From NCBI GenBank assembly GCA_016192025.1, contig JACPUY010000240.1:1-37425 (forward strand): a stretch of DNA of 37,425 bases, in the 5' to 3' direction. A program made the position numbers and the translations under genes. The stretch comes from Pseudogulbenkiania sp. Its GTDB lineage: Bacteria > Pseudomonadota > Gammaproteobacteria > Burkholderiales > Chromobacteriaceae. Positions 1 to 8,896 of the stretch are shown here, in pieces. The notes beneath the pieces are model-generated. The model made no database searches, had not been told where the DNA came from, and worked only from the letters and a program-made list of their open reading frames with translations. The first letter of the stretch is position 1. Every line of letters begins with the position of its first letter.

Positions 1-969
1 CTTGACGTCGCCGACGATGGGCACGTCGACCTGCACGCGCTTGGCGATGGAGGACGGATCCACGTCGATGGGGATGATCTTCTTCGGCTTGGACAGGAAG
101 TGCGACGGCACGCTGATCACGCGGTCGTCGAAACGCGCGCCCACGGCGAGCAGCACGTCACAGTTCTGCATCGCCATATTGGCTTCGTAGGTGCCGTGCA
201 TGCCGAGCATGCCGAGGAATTGCGGATCGCTGCCCGGATAGGCGCCCAACCCCATCAGGGTGTTGGTACACGGCAGTCCGAGCGAGCGCACCAGTTCGGT
301 GACTTCCTGCTCTGCCCCGCCCTGCACCGCGCCGCCGCCGACGTAGACGTAGGGGCGCTTGGCTTCCAGGAGCAGGTTGACCGCCTTGCGGATCTGGCCC
401 GGATGGCCGCGCAGGACCGGTACATAGGAGCGGATGCTGACGCTTTCCGGGTAATGGAACTCGGCCAGCTTCTGCGTCACGTCCTTGGGGATGTCGACGA
501 CCACCGGACCGGGACGACCGGTCTTGGCGATGTAGAACGCCTTCTTGATGGTTTCCGCCAGTTCGTTGATGTCCTTCACCAGGAAGTTGTGCTTCACGCA
601 CGGCCGGGTGATCCCGACCATGTCGACTTCCTGGAAGGCGTCCAGACCGATGGCAGGGGTCGCCACCTGGCCGGACAGCACGACCAGCGGAATCGAGTCC
701 ATATAGGCGGTAGCAATGCCGGTCACGGCATTGGTCGCGCCCGGACCCGAGGTGACTAGTGCCACGCCGACCTTGTCGCTGGAGCGCGAGTAGGCGTCGG
801 CGGCATGCACCGCTGCCTGTTCGTGCCGCACCAGGACGTGCTTGAACTGGGTCTGCTTGAAGATGGCATCATAAATTTCAAGTACCGCGCCGCCGGGGTA
901 GCCGAAAACAAATTCGACTCCTTCTTCCTGCAGGCAGCGGACTACGATCTCCGCGCCCGAAATCTGCAT
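1..969 (-). CDS. ilvI: Acetolactate synthase large subunit (3' end cut by window edge)
   Basis: ThDP-dependent enzyme that condenses two pyruvates to acetolactate, or pyruvate with 2-oxobutyrate to acetohydroxybutyrate, the first common step of branched-chain amino acid synthesis. The visible 323 residues are the N-terminal part of a protein usually about 570 residues long; the rest lies left of the window. The N-terminal ThDP-binding domain shows the GVEFVFGYPGGAVLEIYDA signature with the RHEQAAVHAADAYSR segment carrying the ThDP-activating Glu. It is followed by SGPGATN and the start of the central FAD-type domain (GARFDDRV, PIDVDP). The ATG at 969 has an AGAGG Shine-Dalgarno about six bases upstream. 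Upstream on the minus strand is a TATAAC that could be a -10. The symbol could equally be ilvB; the small subunit is outside the window. Confidence 0.95.
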   Translation of the reverse strand, partial: MQISGAEIVVRCLQEEGVEFVFGYPGGAVLEIYDAIFKQTQFKHVLVRHEQAAVHAADAYSRSSDKVGVALVTSGPGATNAVTGIATAYMDSIPLVVLSGQVATPAIGLDAFQEVDMVGITRPCVKHNFLVKDINELAETIKKAFYIAKTGRPGPVVVDIPKDVTQKLAEFHYPESVSIRSYVPVLRGHPGQIRKAVNLLLEAKRPYVYVGGGAVQGGAEQEVTELVRSLGLPCTNTLMGLGAYPGSDPQFLGMLGMHGTYEANMAMQNCDVLLAVGARFDDRVISVPSHFLSKPKKIIPIDVDPSSIAKRVQVDVPIVGDVK

Positions 970-1199
970 CGTTGCCTCTTTTATGTGATGGTTTTGTCCC
1001 GTTATAGCCTCTGACCTTAGCGTATCTTGGAAAGACCGGTCAAGGGCTTTTGTGCACGTGCAAAACCCACGCAAATCCGATGCTTAACGGCATGCGGGGC
1101 GCGGTAGGCGCCGCCGCCACGCTCTGTTACCATTGCTTCCGGCAGCGTGATGGCGACGCCCTCGCAGCCTGTCCCAGACCAACCACCCTCATTTCCGGC

Positions 1200-1715
1200 A
1201 TGACACCTTCCCTGACCACCCCCGGCTTCGCCCGTCGTTTGCTCTGCCTGTTGTACGAACTGTTGCTGATGGCCGCGGTGCTGCTGTTCGCCTCCGCCTT
1301 GTTCACCCCGCTGAAGGCCTGGCTGGGCGCTTCGTTCTGGCTCGAGCAGCTGTTCCGGCTGTTCCTGGCGGCGGTGCTGTTCGGCTATTTCGGCCTGTCG
1401 TGGGTGCGCCGCGGCCAGACCGTGGCGATGAAGACCTGGCGCATCAAGCTGGTCGCCCGCGACGGCGGGCCGATAGGCTGGCCGCAGGCGCTGGGACGCT
1501 ACCTGGTGGCGCTGGCGCTGTTTGTCGGCATGCCGCTGCTCAGCTACCTGGGCTGGGAGCGCGCCTTCGGCCACACACCGCAGGCGCTGTGGTTGTCGCT
1601 GATCTGGTGGCTGATCCCCTATCTGACCGCCTTGCACGACAAGGAACGCCAGTTCCTGCACGACCAGCTGGCCGGCACGCGCCTGATCCTGCTGCCGCCG
1701 CGGCAGAAGGCGTAG
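1200..1715 (+). CDS. RDD family membrane protein
   Basis: A 171-residue integral membrane protein of the RDD family. It has three to four hydrophobic segments: about residues 12-32, 45-65, 98-118 and 128-146. The family's polar charged positions are present: FARR near the N-terminus (the first Arg position), a central VRRGQTVAMKTWRIKLVARDG stretch that is the best-conserved RDD region, and a C-terminal HDQLAGTRLI motif. The function of RDD proteins is mostly unknown; transport or cation/proton exchange has been suggested for some members. I placed the start at ATG 1200 because residues upstream in the open frame look non-coding and the family begins just before FARR. It is divergent from ilvI and convergent with guaD. 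Confidence 0.85.
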   Translation: MTPSLTTPGFARRLLCLLYELLLMAAVLLFASALFTPLKAWLGASFWLEQLFRLFLAAVLFGYFGLSWVRRGQTVAMKTWRIKLVARDGGPIGWPQALGRYLVALALFVGMPLLSYLGWERAFGHTPQALWLSLIWWLIPYLTALHDKERQFLHDQLAGTRLILLPPRQKA

Positions 1716-1783
1716 CCCCTCCTCCCGACACAGGCTTGGACCAACCCCGACCCGCTTGGCCCAAGTGCTTTCTGCCCCCTTAA

Positions 1784-3094
1784 TCAAGCCTGGCCCGGAC
1801 AATACTGCAGCTGACCCGCCACGTAGGTGGCGGCGACGGCGCGGTCGTCGCCGAGGATCATCTGCACGAACAGTGCCTCCTGGATGTCGCGCACGTAGCG
1901 CATGCGGAAGTCGATCAGCGGCGTCGAGCGCAGGTTGAGCACCACCAGGTCGGCCTCCAGCCCGACCTCGATCGAACCGACCTTGTCCGCCAGCCCCAGC
2001 GCCTCGGCACTGCCGCGCGTGGCCAGGTAGAACGCTTGCGGCGCCGATAGCGGGAAGCCGTTGAGCTGTGCCGCCTCGTAGGCCGAGCGCATGGTGTGCA
2101 ACATGGAAAAGCTGGTGCCGGCGCCCAGATCGGAGGCCAGCCCGACCGTGACCGGCCGTGGCATGGCGCGGGCGCGGCGCAGGTCGAAACAGCCGGAGCC
2201 AAGGAAGAAGTTGGAACTGGGGCAATGCGCCAGGCTGGCGCCGCTGTCGTAAAGCAGCTGCAGTTCCTCTTCCTGCAGATGGATGCCGTGGCCGTAGACG
2301 GCGCGCGGCCGCAACAGGCCGTAATGCTGATAGACGCCGGTGTAGTGCGGGCAGTCCGGGTGCAGCGACTTGGCCCAGGCGATCTCGCGGGGCGTTTCCG
2401 CCAGGTGCGACTGGATCGCCATGTCCGGGTATTCGGCCGCCAGCGCGCCCAGCGCCTCCAGCTGAGCCGACGACGAGGTCGGCGCGAAGCGCGGGGTGAT
2501 GGCGTATTCGGCCCGTCCCCGGCCGTGCCAGCGGCCGATCAGCGCCTTGGACTCGTCGTAGGCCCGCTCGGCCGTGTCGAGTAGTGCCGCCGGCGCGAAT
2601 TGGTCCATGCATACCTTGCCGGCGATGAGCCGCATCCGGCGCCGCTCGGCGGCCTCGAACAGCGCGTCGACCGAGTCGGGGAACACGGTGCAGAACACCG
2701 CCGAGCTGGTCACGCCGTGACGCAACTGCTCGGCGAGGAACACCTCGGCCACCGCTGCGGCGTGCGCCTTGTCGGCGAAGCCCTGCTCGGTGACGAAGGT
2801 GTAGTGGTTGAGCCAGTCGATCAGCTGCTCGCCGTAGGCGGCGATCATCTCGGTCTGCGGATAGTGCACGTGGCAGTCGATGAAACCGGGCAGGATCAGG
2901 CCATCGGGGTAGCTCGTCACGACGACCTCCGGCCTCAGAGTCGGCAGCAATGTCGACGCCGGCCCGACGGCGGCGATGCGCCCGTCCTCCATCACCACCA
3001 CGGCGTCGGACTCGTGACGCATGCCGGCCTCGACGCCATAGAGCAAGGGGTCGCGGCTGAAGGTGAGCAGAGCGGCTCGAATCGCTGTTTTCAT
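1784..3094 (-). CDS. guaD: Guanine deaminase
   Basis: Amidohydrolase-superfamily enzyme that converts guanine to xanthine and ammonia in purine salvage/catabolism. It is 436 residues long, against about 439 in E. coli GuaD. Visible features are the zinc-binding HxH motif in PGFIDCHVHYPQ (His75, His77), the substrate-region RFAPTSS, SHLAE (metal His), HGIHLQEEE, the SSNFFLGSGCFDL segment and the ASDLGAGTSFSML metal-Asp region, in the order expected for GuaD. The ATG at 3094 was chosen because GAGG lies six bases upstream; an in-frame ATG at 3106 overlaps that Shine-Dalgarno and is less likely. It lies downstream of the transglycosylase terminator, so it probably has its own promoter. Confidence 0.95.
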   Translation of the reverse strand: MKTAIRAALLTFSRDPLLYGVEAGMRHESDAVVVMEDGRIAAVGPASTLLPTLRPEVVVTSYPDGLILPGFIDCHVHYPQTEMIAAYGEQLIDWLNHYTFVTEQGFADKAHAAAVAEVFLAEQLRHGVTSSAVFCTVFPDSVDALFEAAERRRMRLIAGKVCMDQFAPAALLDTAERAYDESKALIGRWHGRGRAEYAITPRFAPTSSSAQLEALGALAAEYPDMAIQSHLAETPREIAWAKSLHPDCPHYTGVYQHYGLLRPRAVYGHGIHLQEEELQLLYDSGASLAHCPSSNFFLGSGCFDLRRARAMPRPVTVGLASDLGAGTSFSMLHTMRSAYEAAQLNGFPLSAPQAFYLATRGSAEALGLADKVGSIEVGLEADLVVLNLRSTPLIDFRMRYVRDIQEALFVQMILGDDRAVAATYVAGQLQYCPGQA

Positions 3095-3151
3095 GCTTGG
3101 CCTCATTGCACAATGCCTGCCCTTCATCATGGCAGGCAAGCACCGGCTCTC

Positions 3152-3180
3152 CCATGAAAAAAGCCACCGGACGGTGGCTT
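3152..3180 (-). terminator. Rho-independent terminator after the lytic transglycosylase
   Basis: A perfect 9-bp inverted repeat (AAGCCACCG / CGGTGGCTT, 3161-3180) is followed on the minus strand by six T residues. It lies four bases beyond the transglycosylase stop codon and ends the proS-transglycosylase transcript before guaD. Confidence 0.9.
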
Positions 3181-3183
3181 GTT

Positions 3184-3828
3184 TCAGTTCTGCGGCGCGG
3201 CGCCTTCCAGCCGGACCGTGCGCAAGGTGGCGGGCGGCTGCCACTGCCAGTGGGCGCGCAAGGCGCCCAGCACCAGGTTGGGGTAGTCCGCGCGGCCGAG
3301 GCTGCCGTTGTAGCGTCCCAGCGCGCGGAACAGGTTGCCGCGCTCGATATCGAGGTAATGGCGCAGGATGGTGCAGCCGTAGCGCAGGTTGGTGGTGAGT
3401 TCGAACAGGTTGTGCTCGTTGTTGCCGATATGGCGCACCCAGAACGGCATCACCTGCATCAGTCCGCGCGCGCCGGCGCCGGACACGGCGTACTTCTTGA
3501 AGCCGCTCTCGACCTGGATCAGCCCCAGCACCAGTTGCGGGTCGAGGCCGGCGCGCGTGGCCTCGTACTGGATGGCTGTGAGCAGGCGCTGGCGCAGCCA
3601 GGGGTCGGGGATGCGCTTTTCCAGCCGGCGCGACATCTCGACGAGCCAGACCTGGCCTTCGCGCGCGTCGTCGAACACCAGCCGCGGCGCGTTGGCGTCC
3701 GTCACCGAGCGACGCATGGCCGAGGCCACGTTAGCCGACAGCGCTTCCTCGCGCTGCGCGCCGGCCCAGGCCGGAACGGCGGCGAACAGCAACAGCGCGA
3801 ACAGTCCGGAACGCAAGTCAGGCGGCAT
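3184..3828 (-). CDS. Secreted lytic transglycosylase (SLT domain)
   Basis: Periplasmic peptidoglycan lytic transglycosylase, predicted to cleave the MurNAc-GlcNAc glycosidic bond forming 1,6-anhydroMurNAc. It is 214 residues: a signal peptide at about residues 1-24 (hydrophobic LFALLLFAAVPAWAGA), a linker, then a family-1 SLT domain from about residue 85. Motifs are the catalytic Glu in IQVESGF (Glu107), SGAGARGLMQVMP (the GLMQ motif) and ALGRYNGS (the AYNxG-like motif). The start is ATG 3828, whose A is the last base of the proS TGA stop (TGATG overlap), so it is probably translated by coupling with proS. A GTG one codon earlier is also open. It is shorter than Slt70 and resembles the small stand-alone SLT proteins of beta-proteobacteria; the exact substrate preference is unknown. 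Confidence 0.9.
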   Translation of the reverse strand: MPPDLRSGLFALLLFAAVPAWAGAQREEALSANVASAMRRSVTDANAPRLVFDDAREGQVWLVEMSRRLEKRIPDPWLRQRLLTAIQYEATRAGLDPQLVLGLIQVESGFKKYAVSGAGARGLMQVMPFWVRHIGNNEHNLFELTTNLRYGCTILRHYLDIERGNLFRALGRYNGSLGRADYPNLVLGALRAHWQWQPPATLRTVRLEGAAPQN

Positions 3829-5543
3829 CACTTACCCAATTTGGCTAGCACATGCTCCAGAATAGCATCAACGGCCATGCCGGTGGCTTCGCTGTCGCGG
3901 CGGTGCTGGTACTCCACCTTGCCTTCCTTGAGGCCGCGGTCACCGATGGTGACGCGGTGCGGCACGCCGATCAGCTCCCAGTCGGCGAACATCGCGCCCG
4001 GGCGCTCGCCACGATCGTCGAGGATGACGTCGACGCCGTTGGCGACGAGGTCGGCGTAGAGCTTGTCGGCGGCGGCCTTGACTTCGGCCGAGCGGTCGTA
4101 GCCGACCGGGCAGACCACCACGGTGAACGGGGCGATGGCGTCCGGCCAGATGATGCCCTTGTCGTCGAAGTTCTGCTCGATGGCGGCGCCGAGGATGCGC
4201 GACACGCCGATGCCGTAGCAGCCCATTTCGAAGAACTTCGGCTTGCCGTCTTCGTCGAGGAAGGTGGCGTTCATCGCCTTGGAGTACTTGGTGCCGAGGT
4301 AGAACACGTGGCCGACCTCGATGCCGCGCTGGATCGCCAGCACACCCTTGCCGTCCGGGCTCGGGTCGCCTTCCACCACGTTGCGGATATCGGCAACGAT
4401 CGGCTCGGGGCAGTCGCGGCCGAAGTTGACGCCGGTGAAGTGCTGGTCGTCCTCGTTGGCGCCGGTGATCATGTCGGCCATCTTGGCCACGGTGCGGTCG
4501 GCGTAGACCTTGCCCGGGAAGTTGACCGGGCCCAGCGAGCCGGGGTTGGCGCCGAAGGCGATACGGATGGCATCGGGGCTGGCGAAGGTCAGCGGGCTTT
4601 TCACGCCATCCAGCTTGCCGGCCTTGACCTCGTTCAGTTCGTGGTCGCCGCGCACCAGCAGCAGCACCGGCTGGCCCTCGTCGCCGTCGCCGTCCACCAC
4701 CACGGCCTTGACGGTCTGCTTGATGTCGACCTTGAGGAAGTCCACCAGGTCGGCGATGGTCTTCACCTTCGGGGTGTACACCTTTTCCATGTCGGCGGAA
4801 GGCGCCGGACGCTCGCCAGCCGGGGCCGCCGCTTCGGCCAGCTCGATGTTGGCGGCGTAGTCGGAGTCCGGGCAGTAGACGATGGCGTCTTCGCCGGTGG
4901 CAGCGATCACCTGGAATTCGTGCGAGCGGTCGCCGCCGATGGCACCGGTGTCGGCCGCCACCGCGCGGTAGGTCAGGCCGATGCGGTCGAAGATCTGGCA
5001 GTAGGCGGCGTACATATTGTCGTAGCTGACGCCGGCGGCGTCGGCGCTGCGGTCGAAGGAGTAGGCGTCCTTCATCAGGAACTCGCGGCAGCGCATCACG
5101 CCGAAACGCGGGCGGCGCTCGTCGCGGAACTTGGTCTGGATCTGGTAGCAGTTCTTCGGCAGCGCGCGGTAGCTCTTCAGCTCGCCGCGCACCAGGTCGG
5201 TGACGACCTCTTCCGAAGTCGGCTGGATCACGAAATCGCGCTCGTGGCGGTCCTTGAAGCGCAGCATCTCCTCGCCCATGGTGTCCCAGCGCCCGGTTTC
5301 CTGCCACAGCCCGGCCGGCTGCACGATCGGCATCGACACCTCGATGGCGCCGGCACGGTTCATTTCTTCGCGCACGATGGTCTCCACCTTGCGCAGTGCC
5401 TTCAGGCCCATCGGCATCCACGAGTAGATGCCGGCAGCGGCCTTGCGGATGAAACCGGCGCGCAGCATCAGTTTCTGGCTGACGATGTCGGCGTCGGCGG
5501 GAGCTTCTTTCAGGGTGGCGATGAAAAACTGCGAGGCGCGCAT
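3828..5543 (-). CDS. proS: Prolyl-tRNA synthetase (bacterial type with editing domain)
   Basis: Class II aminoacyl-tRNA synthetase that charges tRNA-Pro. It is 571 residues, matching E. coli ProS (572). The N-terminal catalytic domain shows the motif 2 region [17 protein letters not shown] with [10 protein letters not shown]. The INS editing insertion that hydrolyses Ala-tRNA-Pro occupies about residues 225-400 ([24 protein letters not shown]). Motif 3 is [14 protein letters not shown], and the C-terminal anticodon-binding domain contains [21 protein letters not shown]. The ATG at 5543 has AAGGA about nine bases upstream; the open frame continues further without homology. It is the first gene of a two-gene unit with the lytic transglycosylase. 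Confidence 0.97.
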   Translation of the reverse strand: MRASQFFIATLKEAPADADIVSQKLMLRAGFIRKAAAGIYSWMPMGLKALRKVETIVREEMNRAGAIEVSMPIVQPAGLWQETGRWDTMGEEMLRFKDRHERDFVIQPTSEEVVTDLVRGELKSYRALPKNCYQIQTKFRDERRPRFGVMRCREFLMKDAYSFDRSADAAGVSYDNMYAAYCQIFDRIGLTYRAVAADTGAIGGDRSHEFQVIAATGEDAIVYCPDSDYAANIELAEAAAPAGERPAPSADMEKVYTPKVKTIADLVDFLKVDIKQTVKAVVVDGDGDEGQPVLLLVRGDHELNEVKAGKLDGVKSPLTFASPDAIRIAFGANPGSLGPVNFPGKVYADRTVAKMADMITGANEDDQHFTGVNFGRDCPEPIVADIRNVVEGDPSPDGKGVLAIQRGIEVGHVFYLGTKYSKAMNATFLDEDGKPKFFEMGCYGIGVSRILGAAIEQNFDDKGIIWPDAIAPFTVVVCPVGYDRSAEVKAAADKLYADLVANGVDVILDDRGERPGAMFADWELIGVPHRVTIGDRGLKEGKVEYQHRRDSEATGMAVDAILEHVLAKLGK

Positions 5544-5578
5544 GGCGTGATGTCCTTGGAAATCCGGATAAATGGCGT

Positions 5579-5609
5579 TGATTGTAGCGGTTTGCGTGGG
5601 GCGGGGGGA
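5579..5609 (-). promoter_or_regulatory. Possible proS promoter
   Basis: On the minus strand a good -10 (TACAAT, 5586-5581) lies about 40 bases upstream of the proS ATG. The -35 region (TTCCCC-like at 17-18 bp spacing) is weak, so this is only a candidate. Confidence 0.4.
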
Positions 5610-5994
5610 AGCGTGGCACCCAAGTCGCCACGCCGGGCCGGAACGCCACGAGCGCCGGGGTGATGTAGCCGGCCGGCGGGCATCTCCCGGCTCTGGCCGT
5701 TGAATCCCGCTCAATGAATGTGGACTTCGCAGGTGGGCAGGCAGTTTTCGGCCGCACGATAATCCGTCCCGGCCGAGCTCCGGCGGCGCTAAATGGTGTA
5801 GTGAAAGTGAGGCTGACGCAGTGACCAGCGCCAAGTCCGCCTCGCCCGCCCCAGCGCCTCGTCTTCCTCCAATGCGGTGGTCCTCGCCATACTGGGAGAC
5901 GCCGCATGAAGCGGATCGACTGTCTCCCGCTCTTGGCCGAGGAAAGACTCGGGCCTTTGCCGACTGGGCCGAGTGCGCCGGAACCCGGCCCGCC

Positions 5995-6011
5995 GTTAAG
6001 CTTCGGTTAAG
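5995..6011 (+). promoter_or_regulatory. PmrA-box-like direct repeat
   Basis: Two copies of GTTAAG separated by five bases (5995-6000 and 6006-6011; 11-bp period). This matches the layout of PmrA-type response-regulator sites (YTTAAK-N5-YTTAAK) except for G instead of C/T at position 1. It is 15 bases upstream of the TTG start and 54 upstream of ATG 6065 of the PAP2 phosphatase gene. A typical PmrA promoter geometry would put the transcript start near 6035-6045. Confidence 0.5.
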
Positions 6012-6025
6012 CTTGGCGGACTAGC

Positions 6026-6775
6026 TTGGCGAATTACTCCGTTGACGCTCCCGTCCCGCCGCCGATGCTCCCAGACCAGACCGGATTCCTGTCGCGCCAA
6101 CTGCTGCTCCTGGGCGGGCTGGCGCTGCTGCTGTGGTTCACCTTTCGCTTTACCGCGCTCGACGCGTGGCTCGCCGGGCTGTATTTCGACTCGGCCAGCC
6201 GCAGCTTTCCGCTCAAGGACGCGCAGTGGCTGGAATGGTTCAACCACCGCCTGGCGAAATACCTGATCATCGGCTTTGCCGTGATCAGCGGTGGGCGGGC
6301 CGCGTGTCATCGCGACGGGCGGCTGGCGCGCAGCGTGGTCGCGCTGGCCGGTGCGGCGCTGACGGTGTCGCTGCTGAAGGCGCACAGCGCGCATTCCTGC
6401 CCGTGGGACCTGGCGGCCTACGGCGGTCACGCCTTGCCGTTTGAGCTATTTGCCACCAAATCGGCCACCCCCGGGCCGGGGCGCTGCTTCCCCGGCGGCC
6501 ACGCTGCCACTGGCTTCGCTCTGATGGCGATGGCCTTCACCGCCCCTACTTGGCAGCGGGCGCGGCTGTGGCTGGCCGGCGGCTTTGCCTGTGGCGTGCT
6601 GATGGGTTGGGGGCAGCTGATGCGCGGCGCACATTTCCTGTCGCACAATCTGTGGAGTGCCTGGCTGTGCTGGGCGGTGATCGTGCTGGTGATGACCTTG
6701 TGGCCGCAACGGGCAAGCGTCACACAGGCCGGACAGCGAGAGCATGCGCCGGGTCCGGCCCAATCGACAAAATGA
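6026..6775 (+). CDS. PAP2-family membrane phosphatase
   Basis: Inner-membrane phosphatase of the PAP2 (type 2 phosphatidic acid phosphatase) superfamily, about 249 residues with six predicted membrane segments (first at about residues 24-43). Active-site elements are KAHSAHSCPWD (C1-like Lys), FPGGHAATGFAL (the PSGH-like motif with the acid/base His) and MRGAHFLSHNLWSAW (the SRx5H-like motif with nucleophile His). The final Asp of the classical C3 motif is not evident, as in the subgroup often linked to lipid A modification. The frame opens after a TAA at 6008; TTG 6026 is the longest start, with only a weak GGCGGA upstream, while ATG 6065 (236 residues) fits the upstream box geometry better. 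The substrate is not shown by the sequence; lipid A or undecaprenyl pyrophosphate are the usual candidates. Confidence 0.85.
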   Translation: MANYSVDAPVPPPMLPDQTGFLSRQLLLLGGLALLLWFTFRFTALDAWLAGLYFDSASRSFPLKDAQWLEWFNHRLAKYLIIGFAVISGGRAACHRDGRLARSVVALAGAALTVSLLKAHSAHSCPWDLAAYGGHALPFELFATKSATPGPGRCFPGGHAATGFALMAMAFTAPTWQRARLWLAGGFACGVLMGWGQLMRGAHFLSHNLWSAWLCWAVIVLVMTLWPQRASVTQAGQREHAPGPAQSTK

Positions 6776-6958
6776 CGTCCCCCGGCGCTGTGGCAGGCTC
6801 CCGACAGAAATGCCGACACGCCGCGCCAATTGCCTGCCGGCCCTTTGCACTGTCCCGGCACAGGAGTAAGCTTCGCGCTCATTGACCATCTACCGCACTG
6901 CAGCAACCTTCCTGGCAACTCGGCTTGCTGCCATAAAAACGGCAAAAAACAGAACACT

Positions 6959-8824
6959 ATGCAAGCACACAGCAAGCAGGCGCTGGCCGGCATCACCCTC
7001 GCCGCGCTGGGCGTGGTGTACGGCGACATCGGCACCAGCCCGCTTTATACCCTCAAGGAATGCTTCGCCGGCCACGGCTTGCCGGTCACCCCGGGTAACG
7101 TGCTCGGCATCCTGTCGATGATTTTCTGGTCGCTGCTGTTCGTGGTGACGCTCAAGTACGTGATCTTCATCCTCAAGGCCGACAACCGCGGCGAAGGCGG
7201 CATCATGTCGCTGATGGCGCTGGCCCGGCACGCCGCCACCGAGCAGCGGCGCGGGCTGATCGTCGTGCTGGGGCTGTTCGGCGCGGCCCTGTTCTACGGC
7301 GACGCCATCATCACCCCGGCCATCTCCGTGCTGTCCGCGGCGGAGGGGCTGGAGGTAATCACGCCGGAGCTGGAGCCTTACGTACTGCCGATGTCGATCG
7401 CGGTGCTGGTGGGGCTGTTCCTGATCCAGCGCTTTGGCACCGCCAGCGTCGGCATGCTGTTCGGCCCGGTCATGCTGCTGTGGTTCGGCACGCTGGGCGG
7501 GCTCGGCCTGTATCAGATCATCAACACCCCGCAGGTGCTGGCGGCGTTGAATCCGCTGCACGCCATCGACTTCCTGGTCACACACGGCAGGGAGGCATTC
7601 CTGGCACTGGGCGCGGTGGTGCTGGCGCTGACCGGGGCCGAGGCGCTGTACGCCGACATGGGGCACTTCGGGCGCCGGCCGATCCGGTTGGCCTGGTTCG
7701 GCCTGGTGCTGCCTGCGCTGTTGCTCAACTACTTCGGCCAGGGTGCGCTGCTGATGGTGGACCCTTCCGCGATCCGCAACCCGTTCTACCTGCTGGCCCC
7801 GTCCTGGGCGCTGATGCCGCTGATCGTGCTGGCCACGCTGGCCACGGTGATCGCCTCGCAGGCGGTGATTTCCGGTGCCTACTCGCTGACCCGCCAGGCC
7901 ATCCAGCTCGGTTACTGCCCGCGCATGGACATCCTGCACACCTCGGCCAAGGAAATCGGCCAGATCTATCTGCCATTCGTGAACTGGGGGCTGCTGATCG
8001 CGGTCATGGTGGTGGTGCTGACGTTCCAGTCCTCCGGCAACCTGGCCGCCGCCTACGGCATCGCGGTAACCGGCACCATGGTGATCACCACGCTGCTCGC
8101 CTACGTGGTGGCGCGCGCCAACTGGCGCTGGCCGCTGCCGCTGGCAGTGGTCGTCGTGTCGTTCTTCCTGGTGATCGACCTGGGCTTCTTCAGTGCCAAC
8201 GCGCTCAAGCTGTTCTCCGGTGGCTGGCTGCCGCTGGTGATCGGCCTGGCCGTGTTCACACTGATGGCGACCTGGAAGCGCGGCCGCGAACTGCTGCTGG
8301 CACGGCTGAGCGAACAGGCCATCCCGCTCGACAGCTTCGTCGAAAACATGGAGTCGTTTCCGCCCAAACGGGTGCAGGGCACAGCGGTGTTCCTGACCAG
8401 CACGCTGCACGGCGTGCCGCACGCGCTGCTGCACAACCTGAAACACAACAAGGTCCTGCACGAGCGCATCGTGCTGATGACGATCCGCGGTGAGGACGTG
8501 CCCTACGTCGCGCCAGCGGAACGGGTACGCGTTACCCGCCTGTCCAACTCGTTTTGGCAGGTGGAGGCGTTCTACGGCTTCCAGGAAACGCCGAACGTGC
8601 AGGACATTCTCGACCTTTGCGGACAGCAGGGCCTGGAGTTCGAGGTGATGGATACCTCGTTCTTCCTGTCGCGCGAGACGCTGCTTTCCACCGACCGGCC
8701 CGGCATGGCGCGCTGGCGCGAGCAGATGTTCGTATGGATGAGCAAGAACGCGCTCCGGGCCACCGACTTCTTCCACATCCCGACCAACCGCGTGGTGGAA
8801 CTGGGCGCACAGATCGAGCTGTAA
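6959..8824 (+). CDS. kup: Low-affinity potassium transporter Kup
   Basis: KUP/HAK/KT family K+ uptake permease, probably K+/H+ symport, in the inner membrane. It is 621 residues against 622 in E. coli Kup. The N-terminus has the family signature GVVYGDIGTSPLYTLKE. About 12 transmembrane segments span residues 10-450, including ILKADNRGEGGIMSLMALA and YGDAIITPAISVLSAAEG. They are followed by a roughly 170-residue cytoplasmic C-terminal domain (VFLTSTLHGVPHALLHNLKHN, MDTSFFLSRETL). ATG 6959 matches the family N-terminus; the Shine-Dalgarno is weak. No K+ riboswitch is evident in the 183-base leader. It is followed by a strong terminator. Confidence 0.97.
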   Translation: MQAHSKQALAGITLAALGVVYGDIGTSPLYTLKECFAGHGLPVTPGNVLGILSMIFWSLLFVVTLKYVIFILKADNRGEGGIMSLMALARHAATEQRRGLIVVLGLFGAALFYGDAIITPAISVLSAAEGLEVITPELEPYVLPMSIAVLVGLFLIQRFGTASVGMLFGPVMLLWFGTLGGLGLYQIINTPQVLAALNPLHAIDFLVTHGREAFLALGAVVLALTGAEALYADMGHFGRRPIRLAWFGLVLPALLLNYFGQGALLMVDPSAIRNPFYLLAPSWALMPLIVLATLATVIASQAVISGAYSLTRQAIQLGYCPRMDILHTSAKEIGQIYLPFVNWGLLIAVMVVVLTFQSSGNLAAAYGIAVTGTMVITTLLAYVVARANWRWPLPLAVVVVSFFLVIDLGFFSANALKLFSGGWLPLVIGLAVFTLMATWKRGRELLLARLSEQAIPLDSFVENMESFPPKRVQGTAVFLTSTLHGVPHALLHNLKHNKVLHERIVLMTIRGEDVPYVAPAERVRVTRLSNSFWQVEAFYGFQETPNVQDILDLCGQQGLEFEVMDTSFFLSRETLLSTDRPGMARWREQMFVWMSKNALRATDFFHIPTNRVVELGAQIEL

Positions 8825-8848
8825 GCGCCACGCCCCTCCGGAAGCACG

Positions 8849-8875
8849 AAACGGCCGCTCAGCGGCCGTTTTGTT
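8849..8875 (+). terminator. Rho-independent terminator after kup
   Basis: Near-perfect hairpin (AAACGGCCGC / GCGGCCGTTT with TCA loop, 8849-8871) followed by TTTTGTTA on the plus strand, 25 bases after the kup stop. It lies between the convergent kup and GNAT-AmpD genes and could serve both. Confidence 0.85.
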
Positions 8876-8896
8876 ATGCCTGGGTTGGCCAAAGGT

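Larger units (their letters stand above)
5544..6025. other. Gene-free stretch between proS and the PAP2 phosphatase
   Basis: 482 bases without a credible gene. The proS side has the candidate proS promoter and a 7-bp hairpin (GCGTGGC/GCCACGC, 5611-5633). The right side ends in the GTTAAG direct repeat. Open frames here (for example a 67-codon GTG frame at 5821) have no recognisable product and no Shine-Dalgarno, so I do not call them. The stretch is unusually long for this window and may carry regulatory or remnant sequence I cannot identify. Confidence 0.5.

Noticed and set aside
1017-3167. 716-codon minus-strand frame overlapping guaD and the RDD gene
   Set aside because: Frame-shifted shadow of guaD continued antisense through the RDD gene; Arg-rich with no motifs.
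3852-5663. 603-codon plus-strand frame antisense to proS
   Set aside because: It mirrors proS codon structure; the composition (Val/Asp/Gly/His) is typical of the antisense frame of a high-GC gene.
5821-6024. 67-codon GTG frame before the PAP2 gene
   Set aside because: No Shine-Dalgarno, no similarity that I recognise, and it crosses the PmrA-like repeat.
6776-6958. Potassium-sensing riboswitch in the kup leader
   Set aside because: The 183-base leader has no pattern I can match to a ydaO/c-di-AMP or other ion riboswitch.
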